64,000 nt of DNA from Streptomyces liliiviolaceus (lineage in GTDB: Bacteria > Actinomycetota > Actinomycetes > Streptomycetales > Streptomycetaceae), in the NCBI RefSeq assembly GCF_018070025.1, contig NZ_JAGPYQ010000001.1:1302001-1366000 (forward strand). The letters run 5' to 3'. Every line of letters begins with the position of its first letter. The first letter of the stretch is position 1. Positions 42,584-51,827 of this stretch are shown here, one piece after another. The translations under genes and the position numbers were made by a program. The notes beneath the pieces are model-generated. The model was not told the DNA's origin. It searched no databases and worked only from the letters and a program-made list of their open reading frames with translations.

Positions 42584-45500
42584 TCACCGCGCGAGGGCCG
42601 GCATCTCCGTCCGGCTCTCCCGCTCGGCCATCCCCCGCAACGGCCCCTCCGCACGCACCAGCTCGTCGAACGCGCCCCGCTGCACCACATGTCCCTCGGC
42701 CATGACGATCACCTCGTCCACCGCTTCGAGGCCCGCTAGCCGGTGAGTGATCATCAGCGTCGTACGCCCCTCGGTCGCGGCCAGCAGATCGGCGGTGAGG
42801 GCGTCGGCGGTGGCCAGGTCGAGATGCTCGGCGGGCTCGTCGAGCACCAGCACGGGGAAGTCCGCGAGCAACGCGCGCGCGAGCGCCAGCCGCTGCCGCT
42901 GTCCCCCGGACAACCGGGCCCCGTGCTCCCCGATCATCGTGTCGAGCCCGTCGGGCAGACCGTCGGCCCAGTCGAGCAGCCGCACCCGGCCCAGCACGTC
43001 CCGCAGCGCGGAGTCCGTCGCGTCCTTCCGTGCGAGCAGCAGGTTCTCGCGCACCGAGCTGTCGAACAGGTGCGCGTCCTGCGCACAGAGCCCGACCAGT
43101 CGCCGCACGTCGTCACCGTCCATGCCGTACGCGTCCACGCCCCCCAGCGTGTACGTCCCGCCGCGCGGGTCCAGGAAGCGCAGCAGCACCTGCGCCAGCG
43201 TCGTCTTGCCGGACCCGGACGGCCCGACGACGGCGGTCCGGCGCCCCTGCCCGAGCACCAGGTCCACCCCGGCGACGGCGTCCCGCTCCTGTCCCTCGTA
43301 CCGGGCGGCCAAGCCCTTCACCACGACCGGGAACGGCGATTCGGGCGCCTCCACCGGCCGCTCCGGTTCCCGTACGGGCTCGGGCGCGTCCAGGACCTCG
43401 TACACGCGCTCGGCGCTCCTGCGTACCCGCTGTCGGTACTGGGCGGCGAGCGGCAGGCCCAGGACGGCCTCGAAGGCGGCCAGGGGGGTGAGGACGACGA
43501 CGGCCGTCGCGACGCCGCTGAGGCGCCCGTCGACGACCGCCTGGGCGCCCACGAGCGCGGCGGCCGTGACGGTGAGGCCGGAGATCAGCGCGGTCAGTCC
43601 GTCGCCGAGCGCGGTGGCGGTGGCGGCACGCGAGGTGATGCGGGTGAGTTCGGCGTCGGCCCGGCGCGCCTCGGCGGTACGGGCGGGCAGGGCGCCCGCG
43701 ACGGTCAACTCGGCCGTTCCCGTGAGGAGATCGGCCACCCGGGTCGCCAGCACTCCGCGTGCCGGTGCCAGGCGGCGCTCGGCGCGGCGTGCGACGGCGC
43801 CGGTCACCAGTGGAACGCCCACGCCCGCGGCCAGCAGCCCGACGGCGAGAACGGCACCGGCCTCGGGCAGCAGCCAGGCCGTGAACCCGACCGAGCCGGC
43901 GGACACGACGGCGGCCGCGGCGGCGGGCAGCAGCCAGCGCAGCCAGTAGTCCTGCAGCGCGTCGACATCGCTGACGAGCCGCGAGAGCAGATCGCCGCGC
44001 CGGGTGGTCCGCAGTCCCGCGGGCGCCAGCCGTTCGAGGCGCCGGTACACGGCGACCCTGGTGTCGGCGAGCATCCGCAGCACCGCCTCGTGCGACACCA
44101 GCCGCTCGGCGTACCGGAAGACGGCTCGCCCGATCCCGAAGGCCCGCGTGACCGTCACGGCGACCATCAGATACAGCACGGGCGGCTGCTGCGAGGCCCT
44201 GGAGATCAGCCAGCCCGAGGTGGCCATGAGGCCCACGGCGCTTCCGAGCGCAAGGCTGCCGAGCAGGAGGGCCAGCGCGAGCCGCCCCCGGCGCGGCCCG
44301 GCCATGGCACGTACGCGCGCGAGCACGTCACCGCGCCTCTCCGGGCGCGCGGCCGTCTTCTCCGCGTCCGCCACGGGCAGGGCCGCCACCACGTCGGAGC
44401 GACCCGGCCGCGTACCGCCGGGCTCCGCGGTGGCCCGGTCCGCCGAAGCCGCCGGTTCCAGGCGCACCACCCGGTCGGCCACGCCCAGCAGGGCGGGCCG
44501 GTGGACGACCAGGAGGACGGTCCGTCCGACGGCGAGGCGCCGGACCGCCGCCACCACCTCGGCCTCGGTCGCCCCGTCCAGCGAGGCCGTCGGCTCGTCG
44601 AGCAGCAGCACCGGCCGGTCGGCGAGGAACGCCCGCGCCAGGGCGAGCCGTTGCCGCTGTCCGGCGGACAGCCCGGCACCGTCCTCACCCAGGAGCGTGC
44701 GCAGTCCGTCGGGAAGCGCGTCCACGAACTCCAGGGCGCCGGCGTCGGCCAGCGCCTCCCGCACCGCGGAATCGTCCGCGTCCGGCCGCGCCAGCCGTAC
44801 GTTCTCGGCGACGGACCCGGCGAACAGATGAGGGCGCTGCGGCACCCAGGCGACGTGCGAACGCCACTGCTCCGGGTCGGCGTCCGTCAGATCGACTCCC
44901 CCGACCTCGACGCGCCCCTGTGTGGGCCGGACGAACCCCAGCAGTACGTTCACAAGGGTCGTCTTGCCCACGCCGCTGGGCCCCACGAGCGCCACCGTCT
45001 CGCCGGGCCGGACCGCGAAGGACACGTTCGACACCGCATCGGACGACCGACCGGGGTAGCGGACCGTCACGCCGTCGAAGCGCAGCTCGCCGGAGGCGGG
45101 CGCGACGCCGGTCCCGGGCTCCCGCACAGGCGTCTCCAGGACCGAGAAGATCTCCTCGGCGGCCGACAGCCCCTCCGCCGCCGCGTGGTACTGCGCTCCG
45201 ACCTGGCGCAGCGGCAGATAGGCCTCGGGGGCGAGGATCAGCACGACCAGTCCGTCGTACAGCGCCATTTCGCCGTGGACGAGCCGCATGCCGATGGTGA
45301 CCGCGACCAGGGCGACCGAGATCGTGGCGAGCAGTTCCAGCGCGAAGGACGAGATGAAGGCGATCCGCAGGGTCCGCATGGTCGCCTGCCGGTACTCCCC
45401 GGTGATCCGCCGGATGGACTCGGCCTGCGCTTTGGCCCGCCCGAAGACCTTGAGGGTGGGCAGCCCCGCGACGACGTCCAGGAAGTGCCCCGAGAGCCGG

Positions 45501-46090
45501 GACAGCAGGTGCCACTGCCGGTCCATCTGGGACTGCGTGACCCAGCCGATGAGCATCATGAAGATCGGGATGAGCGGCAGCGTGCCGACGATGATCGCCG
45601 CCGACACCCAGTCCTCGGTGACGATCCGCGCGAGGACGGCGACGGGTACGACCACCGCGAGCCCCAACTGCGGCAGATAGCGCGAGAAGTAGTCGTCGAG
45701 GGCGTCTACCCCGCGGGTGGCGAGCGCGATCAGTGAGCCTGTCCGCTGCCCGCTCAGCCACTCCGGACCGAGCGCGCCGGCCCGCTCCAGCAACCGTCCG
45801 CGCAGCTCCGACTTGACCGCCGCGCTCGCCCGGTGCGCCGCGAGTTCGGTGAGCCAGGAGATGAGCGCGCGACCGACCGCCACAGCCGCCAACAGAATCA
45901 GCGGCGTGCGGAGTTCGCCCGTCGACAGCCCGTGCTGGAAAGCACCGACCACCACTTCGGCGATGAGCATGGCCTGTGCGACGACCAGTCCAGCGCCCAC
46001 GGCCCCCAGCCCCACGACCGCCATCAGGAAGAGACGGGTGGCGCGGGCGTATCGAAGAAGTCGTGGGTCGATCGGTTTCACGTGAAACAC
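42584..46090 (-). CDS. cydCD: CydD-CydC fusion, thiol/heme ABC exporter for cytochrome bd assembly
   Basis: A 1168-residue double ABC exporter. The first half (about 1-545) and second half (about 590-1168) each have six membrane helices and an ATPase: VGPSGVGKTTLV, LSAGQRQRLALARAFL and LLLDEPTASLD, then VGPSGSGKTTLA, LSGGQRQRLALARALL and LVLDEPAEHLD. CydDC exports glutathione or cysteine-type thiols, or handles heme, for cytochrome bd maturation; the fused form is usual in actinobacteria. It follows cydA and cydB. The first codons (MFHVK) are the parS palindrome; an alternative GTG at 46081 has AGGGG 10 bases upstream and may be the true start. Confidence 0.95.
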   Translation of the reverse strand: MFHVKPIDPRLLRYARATRLFLMAVVGLGAVGAGLVVAQAMLIAEVVVGAFQHGLSTGELRTPLILLAAVAVGRALISWLTELAAHRASAAVKSELRGRLLERAGALGPEWLSGQRTGSLIALATRGVDALDDYFSRYLPQLGLAVVVPVAVLARIVTEDWVSAAIIVGTLPLIPIFMMLIGWVTQSQMDRQWHLLSRLSGHFLDVVAGLPTLKVFGRAKAQAESIRRITGEYRQATMRTLRIAFISSFALELLATISVALVAVTIGMRLVHGEMALYDGLVVLILAPEAYLPLRQVGAQYHAAAEGLSAAEEIFSVLETPVREPGTGVAPASGELRFDGVTVRYPGRSSDAVSNVSFAVRPGETVALVGPSGVGKTTLVNVLLGFVRPTQGRVEVGGVDLTDADPEQWRSHVAWVPQRPHLFAGSVAENVRLARPDADDSAVREALADAGALEFVDALPDGLRTLLGEDGAGLSAGQRQRLALARAFLADRPVLLLDEPTASLDGATEAEVVAAVRRLAVGRTVLLVVHRPALLGVADRVVRLEPAASADRATAEPGGTRPGRSDVVAALPVADAEKTAARPERRGDVLARVRAMAGPRRGRLALALLLGSLALGSAVGLMATSGWLISRASQQPPVLYLMVAVTVTRAFGIGRAVFRYAERLVSHEAVLRMLADTRVAVYRRLERLAPAGLRTTRRGDLLSRLVSDVDALQDYWLRWLLPAAAAAVVSAGSVGFTAWLLPEAGAVLAVGLLAAGVGVPLVTGAVARRAERRLAPARGVLATRVADLLTGTAELTVAGALPARTAEARRADAELTRITSRAATATALGDGLTALISGLTVTAAALVGAQAVVDGRLSGVATAVVVLTPLAAFEAVLGLPLAAQYRQRVRRSAERVYEVLDAPEPVREPERPVEAPESPFPVVVKGLAARYEGQERDAVAGVDLVLGQGRRTAVVGPSGSGKTTLAQVLLRFLDPRGGTYTLGGVDAYGMDGDDVRRLVGLCAQDAHLFDSSVRENLLLARKDATDSALRDVLGRVRLLDWADGLPDGLDTMIGEHGARLSGGQRQRLALARALLADFPVLVLDEPAEHLDLATADALTADLLAATEGRTTLMITHRLAGLEAVDEVIVMAEGHVVQRGAFDELVRAEGPLRGMAERESRTEMPALAR

Positions 46091-46161
46091 ACCCCTGGGT
46101 CAAGCCGGTGTGTTTCACGTGAAACACACCTTCTTCTCATGAGGCATGTTTCACGTGAAAC
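46075..46161. promoter_or_regulatory. Three parS sites (ParB-binding) between cydB and cydCD
   Basis: The perfect 14-bp palindrome GTTTCACGTGAAAC occurs at 46075-46088, 46112-46125 and 46148-46161. The start-to-start distances are 37 and 36 bp. This is the parS consensus to which ParB binds to organise and segregate the origin region in Streptomyces. The first copy lies over the start of cydCD and the others fill the 92-bp gap after cydB. Confidence 0.93.
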
Positions 46162-46182
46162 ATGCCCCCGGATTCATGGGTC

Positions 46183-47187
46183 TCAGTGCACGGCGTCGGC
46201 GATGTGCTGGGTACCGATCCGCTTGCGGAACACCCAGTACGTCCAGCCCTGGTAGAGCATGACCACCGGTGTCGCAATCACCGCACACCAGGTCATGATC
46301 TTCAACGTGTACGGGCTCGACGAGGCGTTGGTGACCGTGAGGCTCCACTCGTCGTTCAGCGAGGACGGCATGACGTTCGGGAAGAGCGTCAGGAACAGCA
46401 TCGCGACCGCGGCGACGATGGTGAGGCCCGACAGTCCGAAGGCCCAGCCCTCACGCCCCGCCTGGTTCGCCCCGATCGCCGCGACCAGCGCGACCACCGC
46501 CACGACCAACGCGACCAGACTCTTGCCGTCGCCGTTCTCGACCTGGGTCCAGAGCAGGAAGACCAGTGCGAGCACGGCCGTCACCACTCCGAGCCGCAGA
46601 GCCAGCTTCCGCGCCCGTTCCCGGATGTCACCGAGGGTCTTGAGCGCCGCGAACACCGCTCCGTGGAAGGTGAACAGCGTCAGCGTCACCAGCCCGCCCA
46701 GGACGGCGTACGGGTTGAGCAGATCGCCGAGATTGCCCACGTACTCGAAGTTCTGGTCGATCTTCACGCCCCGGACGATGTTGCCGAAGGCCACACCCCA
46801 CAGGAACGCCGGGAGCAGCGAGGTCCAGAAGATCGCGTTCTCCCAGTTGCGCTGCCACTGCTCCTCGGGCCGCTTGGCCCGGTACTCGAAGGCGACTCCG
46901 CGCAGGATCAGGCAGACGAGGATGAGCAGCAGGGGCAGATAGAAGCCGGAGAAGAGCGTGGCGTACCACTCGGGGAAGGCGGCGAAGGTCGCGCCTCCCG
47001 CCGAGAGCAGCCACACCTCGTTGCCGTCCCAGACCGGGCCGATGGTGTTGATCAGCACCCGCTTCTCGGTCCGGTCGCGGGCGAGCAGCTTGGTGAGGAC
47101 GCCGATCCCGAAGTCGAAGCCCTCCAGGAAGAAGTAGCCGATCCACAGGACGGCGATGAGGACGAACCAGATGTCGTGAAGTTCCAT
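46183..47187 (-). CDS. cydB: Cytochrome bd ubiquinol/menaquinol oxidase subunit II
   Basis: A 334-residue membrane protein with eight or nine helices. The N-terminus (LIAVLWIGYFFLEGFDFGIGVL) carries the conserved acidic residues of CydB, and GPVWDGNEVWLLSAGGATFAAFP is a hallmark segment. With CydA it forms the high-affinity oxygen-reducing terminal oxidase used at low oxygen. It begins 20 bp after the cydA stop with AGGGAGCT as ribosome-binding site, so the two are co-transcribed. Confidence 0.96.
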   Translation of the reverse strand: MELHDIWFVLIAVLWIGYFFLEGFDFGIGVLTKLLARDRTEKRVLINTIGPVWDGNEVWLLSAGGATFAAFPEWYATLFSGFYLPLLLILVCLILRGVAFEYRAKRPEEQWQRNWENAIFWTSLLPAFLWGVAFGNIVRGVKIDQNFEYVGNLGDLLNPYAVLGGLVTLTLFTFHGAVFAALKTLGDIRERARKLALRLGVVTAVLALVFLLWTQVENGDGKSLVALVVAVVALVAAIGANQAGREGWAFGLSGLTIVAAVAMLFLTLFPNVMPSSLNDEWSLTVTNASSSPYTLKIMTWCAVIATPVVMLYQGWTYWVFRKRIGTQHIADAVH

Positions 47188-47207
47188 GACTCAGCAGCTC
47201 CCTGGGC

Positions 47208-48713
47208 CTAGTACGAGAAGGCCATCGGCTTGTCGGCGTCCCGAGGGTCGCCGCCGATCTTCGTGGGCGGGTTGAGGTCGGCCTCGGTGAGCTCGGGCGG
47301 TCCGGCCTTGATGTACTTCGCGAGCAGCTTCACCTCGACGACGGCGAGGATCGCGTAGATCGTCGTGAGGACGGCCAGCGAGATGATCATCTCGGTCTGG
47401 GAGACACCGGGGGAGACCGCGTCGCGGGTCTGCATGACGCCGTAGACGACCCAGGGCTGGCGGCCCATCTCGGTGAAGATCCAGCCCCACGAGTTGGCGA
47501 TCAGCGGGAAGGCCATCGTCCAGACCGCCAGGAGCCAGTACAGCCGGGTGAGCCTGGAGCCGAGCGGCTTCCTCAGCAGCACCAGATGCGGTACCTCGTC
47601 CTCCCCCGTCCGCCGGGCGGCCGGCAGCAGGAACTTCTTCCGGGTCAGCCACAGTCCCAGCAGGCCCAGGGAGAAGGACGCCATGCCGAAGCCGATCATC
47701 CAGCGGAAGCCCCAGTAGGCGACGGGGACGATGGGCTTGTAGTCGCCGGGGCCGAACTTCTCCTGTTCGGCCTTGTTGGTGTCGTTGATGCCGGGCACGT
47801 ACGAGTCGAAGTCGCTGTGGGCGAGGAAGGACAGGAGACCGGGTATCTCCAGGGCCACCGAGTTGTGCCCCTTGTCGACGTCCCCGTAGGCGAACACGGA
47901 GAAGGGTGCGGGCTCCTCGCCGTCCCACAGGGCCTCGGCGGCGGCCATCTTCATCGGCTGCTGCTCGTACATGACCTTGCCGAGGGTGTCGCCGCTGATC
48001 GCGGTGAGCAGCCCGCCGACCGCCATGGTGACCAGGCCGAGCCGCAGCGAGGTCCGCATCACCGGGATGTGCTTCTTGCGCATCAGGTGGAACGCCGCGA
48101 TGCCCACCATGAAGGCGCCGCCCGTCAGGAAGGCCGCCGAGAAGCTGTGGAACACCTGGTTGAGCGCCGTGTTCTGGGTCAGGACCAGCCAGAAGTCGGT
48201 GAGCTCGGCCCGGCCCTTCTGCTCGTTGATCCGGTAGCCGACGGGGTGCTGCATCCAGGAGTTGGCCGCGAGGATGAAGTACGCGGAGAGCAGCGTGCCG
48301 ATCGAGACCATCCAGATGCAGGCCAGATGGATCTTCTTCGGCAGCTTGTCCCAGCCGAAGATCCAGAGCCCGATGAACGTGGACTCGAAGAAGAAGGCGA
48401 TCAGGGCCTCGAAGGCGAGCGGGGCACCGAAGACGTCACCGACGAAGCGTGAGTAGTCGGACCAGTTCATACCGAACTGGAACTCCTGCACGATGCCCGT
48501 GACGACACCCATCGCGATGTTGATCAGGAAGAGCTTGCCCCAGAACTTGGTGGCTCTGAGGTACTTCTCCTTCTCCGTGCGCACCCAGGCGGTCTGCAGG
48601 CCCGCGGTGAGCGCGGCGAGCGAGATCGTGAGCGGGACGAAGAGGAAGTGGTAGACGGTGGTGATGCCGAACTGCCATCGCGCTATCGTCTCCGGCGCCA
48701 AAGCCAATTCCAC
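47208..48713 (-). CDS. cydA: Cytochrome bd oxidase subunit I
   Basis: A 501-residue, nine-helix heme protein that oxidises quinol and reduces oxygen. ARWQFGITTVYHFLFVPLT carries the N-terminal heme-ligand histidine region, FGMNWSDYSRFVGDVFG is conserved, and the family signature GRQPW appears as TEMGRQPWVVYG. The Q-loop is of the short type found in actinobacteria. The start is a GTG with AAGGAG 10 bases upstream. It heads the operon and has a Rex-type operator about 85 bp upstream. Confidence 0.97.
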   Translation of the reverse strand: MELALAPETIARWQFGITTVYHFLFVPLTISLAALTAGLQTAWVRTEKEKYLRATKFWGKLFLINIAMGVVTGIVQEFQFGMNWSDYSRFVGDVFGAPLAFEALIAFFFESTFIGLWIFGWDKLPKKIHLACIWMVSIGTLLSAYFILAANSWMQHPVGYRINEQKGRAELTDFWLVLTQNTALNQVFHSFSAAFLTGGAFMVGIAAFHLMRKKHIPVMRTSLRLGLVTMAVGGLLTAISGDTLGKVMYEQQPMKMAAAEALWDGEEPAPFSVFAYGDVDKGHNSVALEIPGLLSFLAHSDFDSYVPGINDTNKAEQEKFGPGDYKPIVPVAYWGFRWMIGFGMASFSLGLLGLWLTRKKFLLPAARRTGEDEVPHLVLLRKPLGSRLTRLYWLLAVWTMAFPLIANSWGWIFTEMGRQPWVVYGVMQTRDAVSPGVSQTEMIISLAVLTTIYAILAVVEVKLLAKYIKAGPPELTEADLNPPTKIGGDPRDADKPMAFSY

Positions 48714-48794
48714 GTCGTCAACTCCTTACGTCGCCGTGGTAACCGCGGCAGTTTGTCCCGCTCGCCCCAGACATCCAGGGAGCAAATGGGACGC

Positions 48795-48822
48795 GCTTGT
48801 GAACGCGTTCACATTCACAAGC
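48795..48822. promoter_or_regulatory. Rex operator upstream of cydABCD
   Basis: TGTGAACGCGTTCACA (48798-48813) is a perfect 16-bp palindrome fitting the Rex consensus TTGTGAANNNNTTCACAA. A second, wider inverted repeat, GCTTGTGAA (48795-48803) and TTCACAAGC (48814-48822), overlaps it. Rex represses cyd genes at low NADH/NAD ratio in Streptomyces and releases them when oxygen is limiting. Confidence 0.85.
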
Positions 48823-48943
48823 AATTATGACGCATGCCCGTTCGAGCCGTGACAGGTGGGGGTGCCTTGCTGCGGGCCCCGGCACCTCTGATACGAAACG
48901 CCAGCTCAGAGCCGCGCTGGGGCAAGAAACGAGACGAACGCCA

Positions 48944-48985
48944 CAAGGCCCTGGCACCCCGCGAGCGCGGGGTGCCAGGGCCTTG
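48944..48985. terminator. Strong 19-bp hairpin between cydA promoter and hisC
   Basis: The arms 48944-48962 and 48967-48985 (CAAGGCCCTGGCACCCCGC and its complement) pair perfectly over 19 bp with a 4-base loop, 26 bp beyond the hisC stop. It should terminate leftward hisC transcription before the cydA control region. Confidence 0.85.
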
Positions 48986-49011
48986 ATCGACAGCCTCTGC
49001 CGGCGGTTCGG

Positions 49012-50091
49012 CTAGATCTCCTTGCGGAAGCTCTCCGCCGTCTTCAGGAAGATGTCGTTGGCCTCGGTCTCGCCCACCGTCACCCGGACGCCCTCGCCCG
49101 CGAACGGCCGCACGACGACCCCGGCCCGCTCGCACACGGCGGCGAAGTCGGCCGTGCGCTCCCCGAGCCGCAGCCACACGAAGTTCGCCTGGGTGTCCGG
49201 CACCGTCCAGCCCTGGCCGCGCAGCGTCTCGACCACCCGCGTGCGCTCGGAGACCAGCGAACCGACCCGCCCGAGCAGCTCGTCCTCGGCGCGCAGCGAG
49301 GCGACCGCCGCGTCCTGCGCGAGCTGGCTCACACCGAAGGGCACGGCCGTCTTGCGCAGCGCCGCCGCCACCGGCTCATGAGCGATCGCGAAGCCGACCC
49401 GCAGCCCGGCGAGACCGTACGCCTTGGAGAACGTACGCAGCACGCACACGTTCGGCCGCTCCCGGTACAGCTCGACGCCGTCCGGCACCTCGGCATCGCG
49501 CACGAACTCCCGGTACGCCTCGTCGAGAACCACCAGGACATCGCCGGGCACCCGGTCGAGGAATCGTTCCAGCTCAGCCCGGCGCACGGCCGTGCCCGTG
49601 GGGTTGTTGGGGTTGCAGACGAAAATCAGCCGGGTCCGGTCGGTGATCGCGTCCGCCATCGCGTCGAGGTCGTGGACGTCCCCCGGCGTCAGCGGCACCT
49701 GGACCGGCGTCGCCCCGCCGACGCGGGTGATGATCGGGTACGCCTCGAAGGACCGCCAGGCGTAGATCACCTCGTCGCCCGGTCCGGCGGTCGCCTGCAC
49801 CAGCTGCTGGGCGACACCGACCGACCCGGTGCCGGTCGCCAGATGCGTGAGCGGCACCCCGAACCGGTCCGCCAGCTCGGCCATCAGCCCCGTGCACGCC
49901 ATGTCGGGGTACCGGTTGAAGGCCCCGACCGCCGCGGTCACGCTCTCCAGCACGCCCGGCAGCGGCGGATAGGGGTTCTCGTTGGAGGACAGCTTGTACG
50001 CCACCGGACCGTCCGCGGCCGCGGGCCTGCCCGGCTTGTACGTGGGGATACCCTCCAGCTCGGCTCGCAGCTTCGGGCTCGTCTCGCTCAC
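49012..50091 (-). CDS. hisC: Histidinol-phosphate / aromatic amino acid aminotransferase
   Basis: A 359-residue fold-type I aminotransferase. [22 protein letters not shown] and the PLP lysine in [18 protein letters not shown] are visible. It resembles HisC, but being away from the his operon it may be the second copy acting on phenylpyruvate or other aromatic keto acids (PatA-like), a possible partner of pheA. GTG at 50091 is chosen because AGGAGG lies 6 bases upstream; a longer frame to 50142 is rejected. Confidence 0.88.
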   Translation of the reverse strand: MSETSPKLRAELEGIPTYKPGRPAAADGPVAYKLSSNENPYPPLPGVLESVTAAVGAFNRYPDMACTGLMAELADRFGVPLTHLATGTGSVGVAQQLVQATAGPGDEVIYAWRSFEAYPIITRVGGATPVQVPLTPGDVHDLDAMADAITDRTRLIFVCNPNNPTGTAVRRAELERFLDRVPGDVLVVLDEAYREFVRDAEVPDGVELYRERPNVCVLRTFSKAYGLAGLRVGFAIAHEPVAAALRKTAVPFGVSQLAQDAAVASLRAEDELLGRVGSLVSERTRVVETLRGQGWTVPDTQANFVWLRLGERTADFAAVCERAGVVVRPFAGEGVRVTVGETEANDIFLKTAESFRKEI

Positions 50092-50523
50092 CGCAGTCCT
50101 CCTCGTGACCGTCTCCGGCTCATCACCACCACCGGCTACCAATACTGCTCACCTTAAGAGGATTCGCGGCCGCTGAGTACGGCCCGGGACCGACCTCCCG
50201 GCCGCCACCGAAGATCCGTGTGCGCACTCCCGGGCATCACCGCACGAAGGCGTACGAAAGAGGGGGCGCGCCGCGCGCCACAGCCCGCGCCGGTGGCTCG
50301 CGCCGTGGCGCGCATCCCTCGTGAAGGTGAGTTGAGACCTCTTCGAGACATGGCCTCTTTGGCAGGCTCATGCGCGTCGACAAGTGACGTACTGCCATTG
50401 AATCGGTCAACTCCCTTGCATTCCAAGGACGTTGGGTACTTATGATCATGCAGAAACGTGCCTGTCAACGAGTGCATATGCGTCCGCACTACCCCACCGC
50501 ATGAGCCCTACTATCGGCTCGCC
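50092..50523. other. Divergent intergenic region (hisC / LacI)
   Basis: This 432-bp gap has no supported gene. The part near the LacI gene is A/T-richer (GTACTTATGATCATGC at about 50436-50451) and includes TACTAT about 9 bases before the LacI start, a possible -10 box of a leaderless message. TGATCA-type and other short dyads are present, but none is convincing as an operator. Confidence 0.4.
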
Positions 50524-51636
50524 ATGACAGCAGCAGGGAAGCACCAGGTGAGCCGGTCGGATACCTCGCGTCGAGGAAACCGGCCGGGCCGGGCGGGCAT
50601 CAGAGACGTGGCCGCGGCCGCCGGAGTCTCCATCACGACGGTCTCCGACGCCCTCAACGGCAAGGGACGGCTCCCGGACGCCACCAGACGCCATGTCCGC
50701 GAGGTCGCCGATCGGCTGGGCTACCGGCCCTCCGCGGCGGCCCGAACCCTCCGTACCGGCAAGTCGGGCCTCATCGGTCTGACCGTGACGACCTACGGGG
50801 ACGAACCCTTCACCTTCACGGAGTTCGCGTACTTCGCGGAGATGGCCAGAGCCGCCACCTCGGCCGCGCTCGCCCGGGGCTACGCCCTGGTCATCCTCCC
50901 GGCGACCTCGCGCCACGACGTGTGGTCGAACGTGGCCCTGGACGGGACGGTCGTCATCGACCCCTCCGACCAGGACCCGGTCGTCAGCGAACTCGTCCGC
51001 CAGGGATTACCGGTGGTCTCGGACGGCCGCCCGGCCGGCTCGCTGCCGGTGACCGCCTGGGTGGACAACGACCACGAGGCCGCGGTCCTGGGCATCCTCG
51101 ACCACCTGGCCGCCGCCGGAGCCCGCAGGATCGGCCTGCTGACCGGGACGACCACGGACACGTACACGCATCTCTCGACGACCGCGTACCTGCGCTGGTG
51201 CGAGCGCGTGGGCCAGGATCCCGTGTACGAGGCCTATCCCGCGCACGATCCCTGCGCGGGGGCGGTGGCCGCCGACCGGCTGCTCGCCCGGCCCGACCGT
51301 CCCGACGCCGTCTACGGGCTGTTCGACCCGAACGGCACCGACCTCCTCGCGGCGGCCCGGCGCTACGGCCTGCGCGTACCGGACGACCTGCTGCTCGTGT
51401 GCTGCAGCGAGTCCACCGTCTACGCCAACACCGAACCGCCCGTCACGACACTCTCGCTCAAACCGAGACGAATCGGTACGGCCGTGGTCCAGCTCCTCAT
51501 CGACGCCATCGAGGGGGTCGAATCGGACCAACCGGTCGAGCAGGTGATACCGACCGAGCTGATCGTGCGCACCTCCTCCGAGCGACGACCGCCACGGACG
51601 ACCGTCAGTCCGCCGAGGTCTCCGGAGCAGGGGTGA
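50524..51636 (+). CDS. LacI-family transcriptional regulator
   Basis: A 370-residue repressor. The DNA-binding head is about residues 20-70 (AGIRDVAAAAGVSITTVSDAL then GRLPDATRRHVREVADRLGY), followed by a periplasmic-binding-protein-like core (about 80-345) with a dimeric sugar- or nucleoside-sensing fold. Although the head has TTVSDAL instead of the usual TVSRVL, it is intact. The ATG at 50524 is chosen over upstream codons by the TACTAT element. No transport or sugar operon is adjacent, so its targets are probably elsewhere. Confidence 0.88.
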   Translation: MTAAGKHQVSRSDTSRRGNRPGRAGIRDVAAAAGVSITTVSDALNGKGRLPDATRRHVREVADRLGYRPSAAARTLRTGKSGLIGLTVTTYGDEPFTFTEFAYFAEMARAATSAALARGYALVILPATSRHDVWSNVALDGTVVIDPSDQDPVVSELVRQGLPVVSDGRPAGSLPVTAWVDNDHEAAVLGILDHLAAAGARRIGLLTGTTTDTYTHLSTTAYLRWCERVGQDPVYEAYPAHDPCAGAVAADRLLARPDRPDAVYGLFDPNGTDLLAAARRYGLRVPDDLLLVCCSESTVYANTEPPVTTLSLKPRRIGTAVVQLLIDAIEGVESDQPVEQVIPTELIVRTSSERRPPRTTVSPPRSPEQG

Positions 51637-51827
51637 CCTCCGACGCGGAAAGGTGCTCTCAATTCGGGAGAAAACCACGGTGAACTGGGGTTCTGCTCCG
51701 ATTCACCACCCCTGGGTCATCACATGGCGCGATCCGCATTCCTATGATGGGCGGACGACACCGCGGGCCGCTGCGACCAGGCAGTCCGACGCGGTGCAGA
51801 TGCGGCGCGATGGTGGTGGAGGGGTCG

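Noticed and set aside
42743..45736. Open frame of 997 codons on the plus strand
   Set aside because: It is antisense to cydCD, whose ABC motifs are unmistakable.
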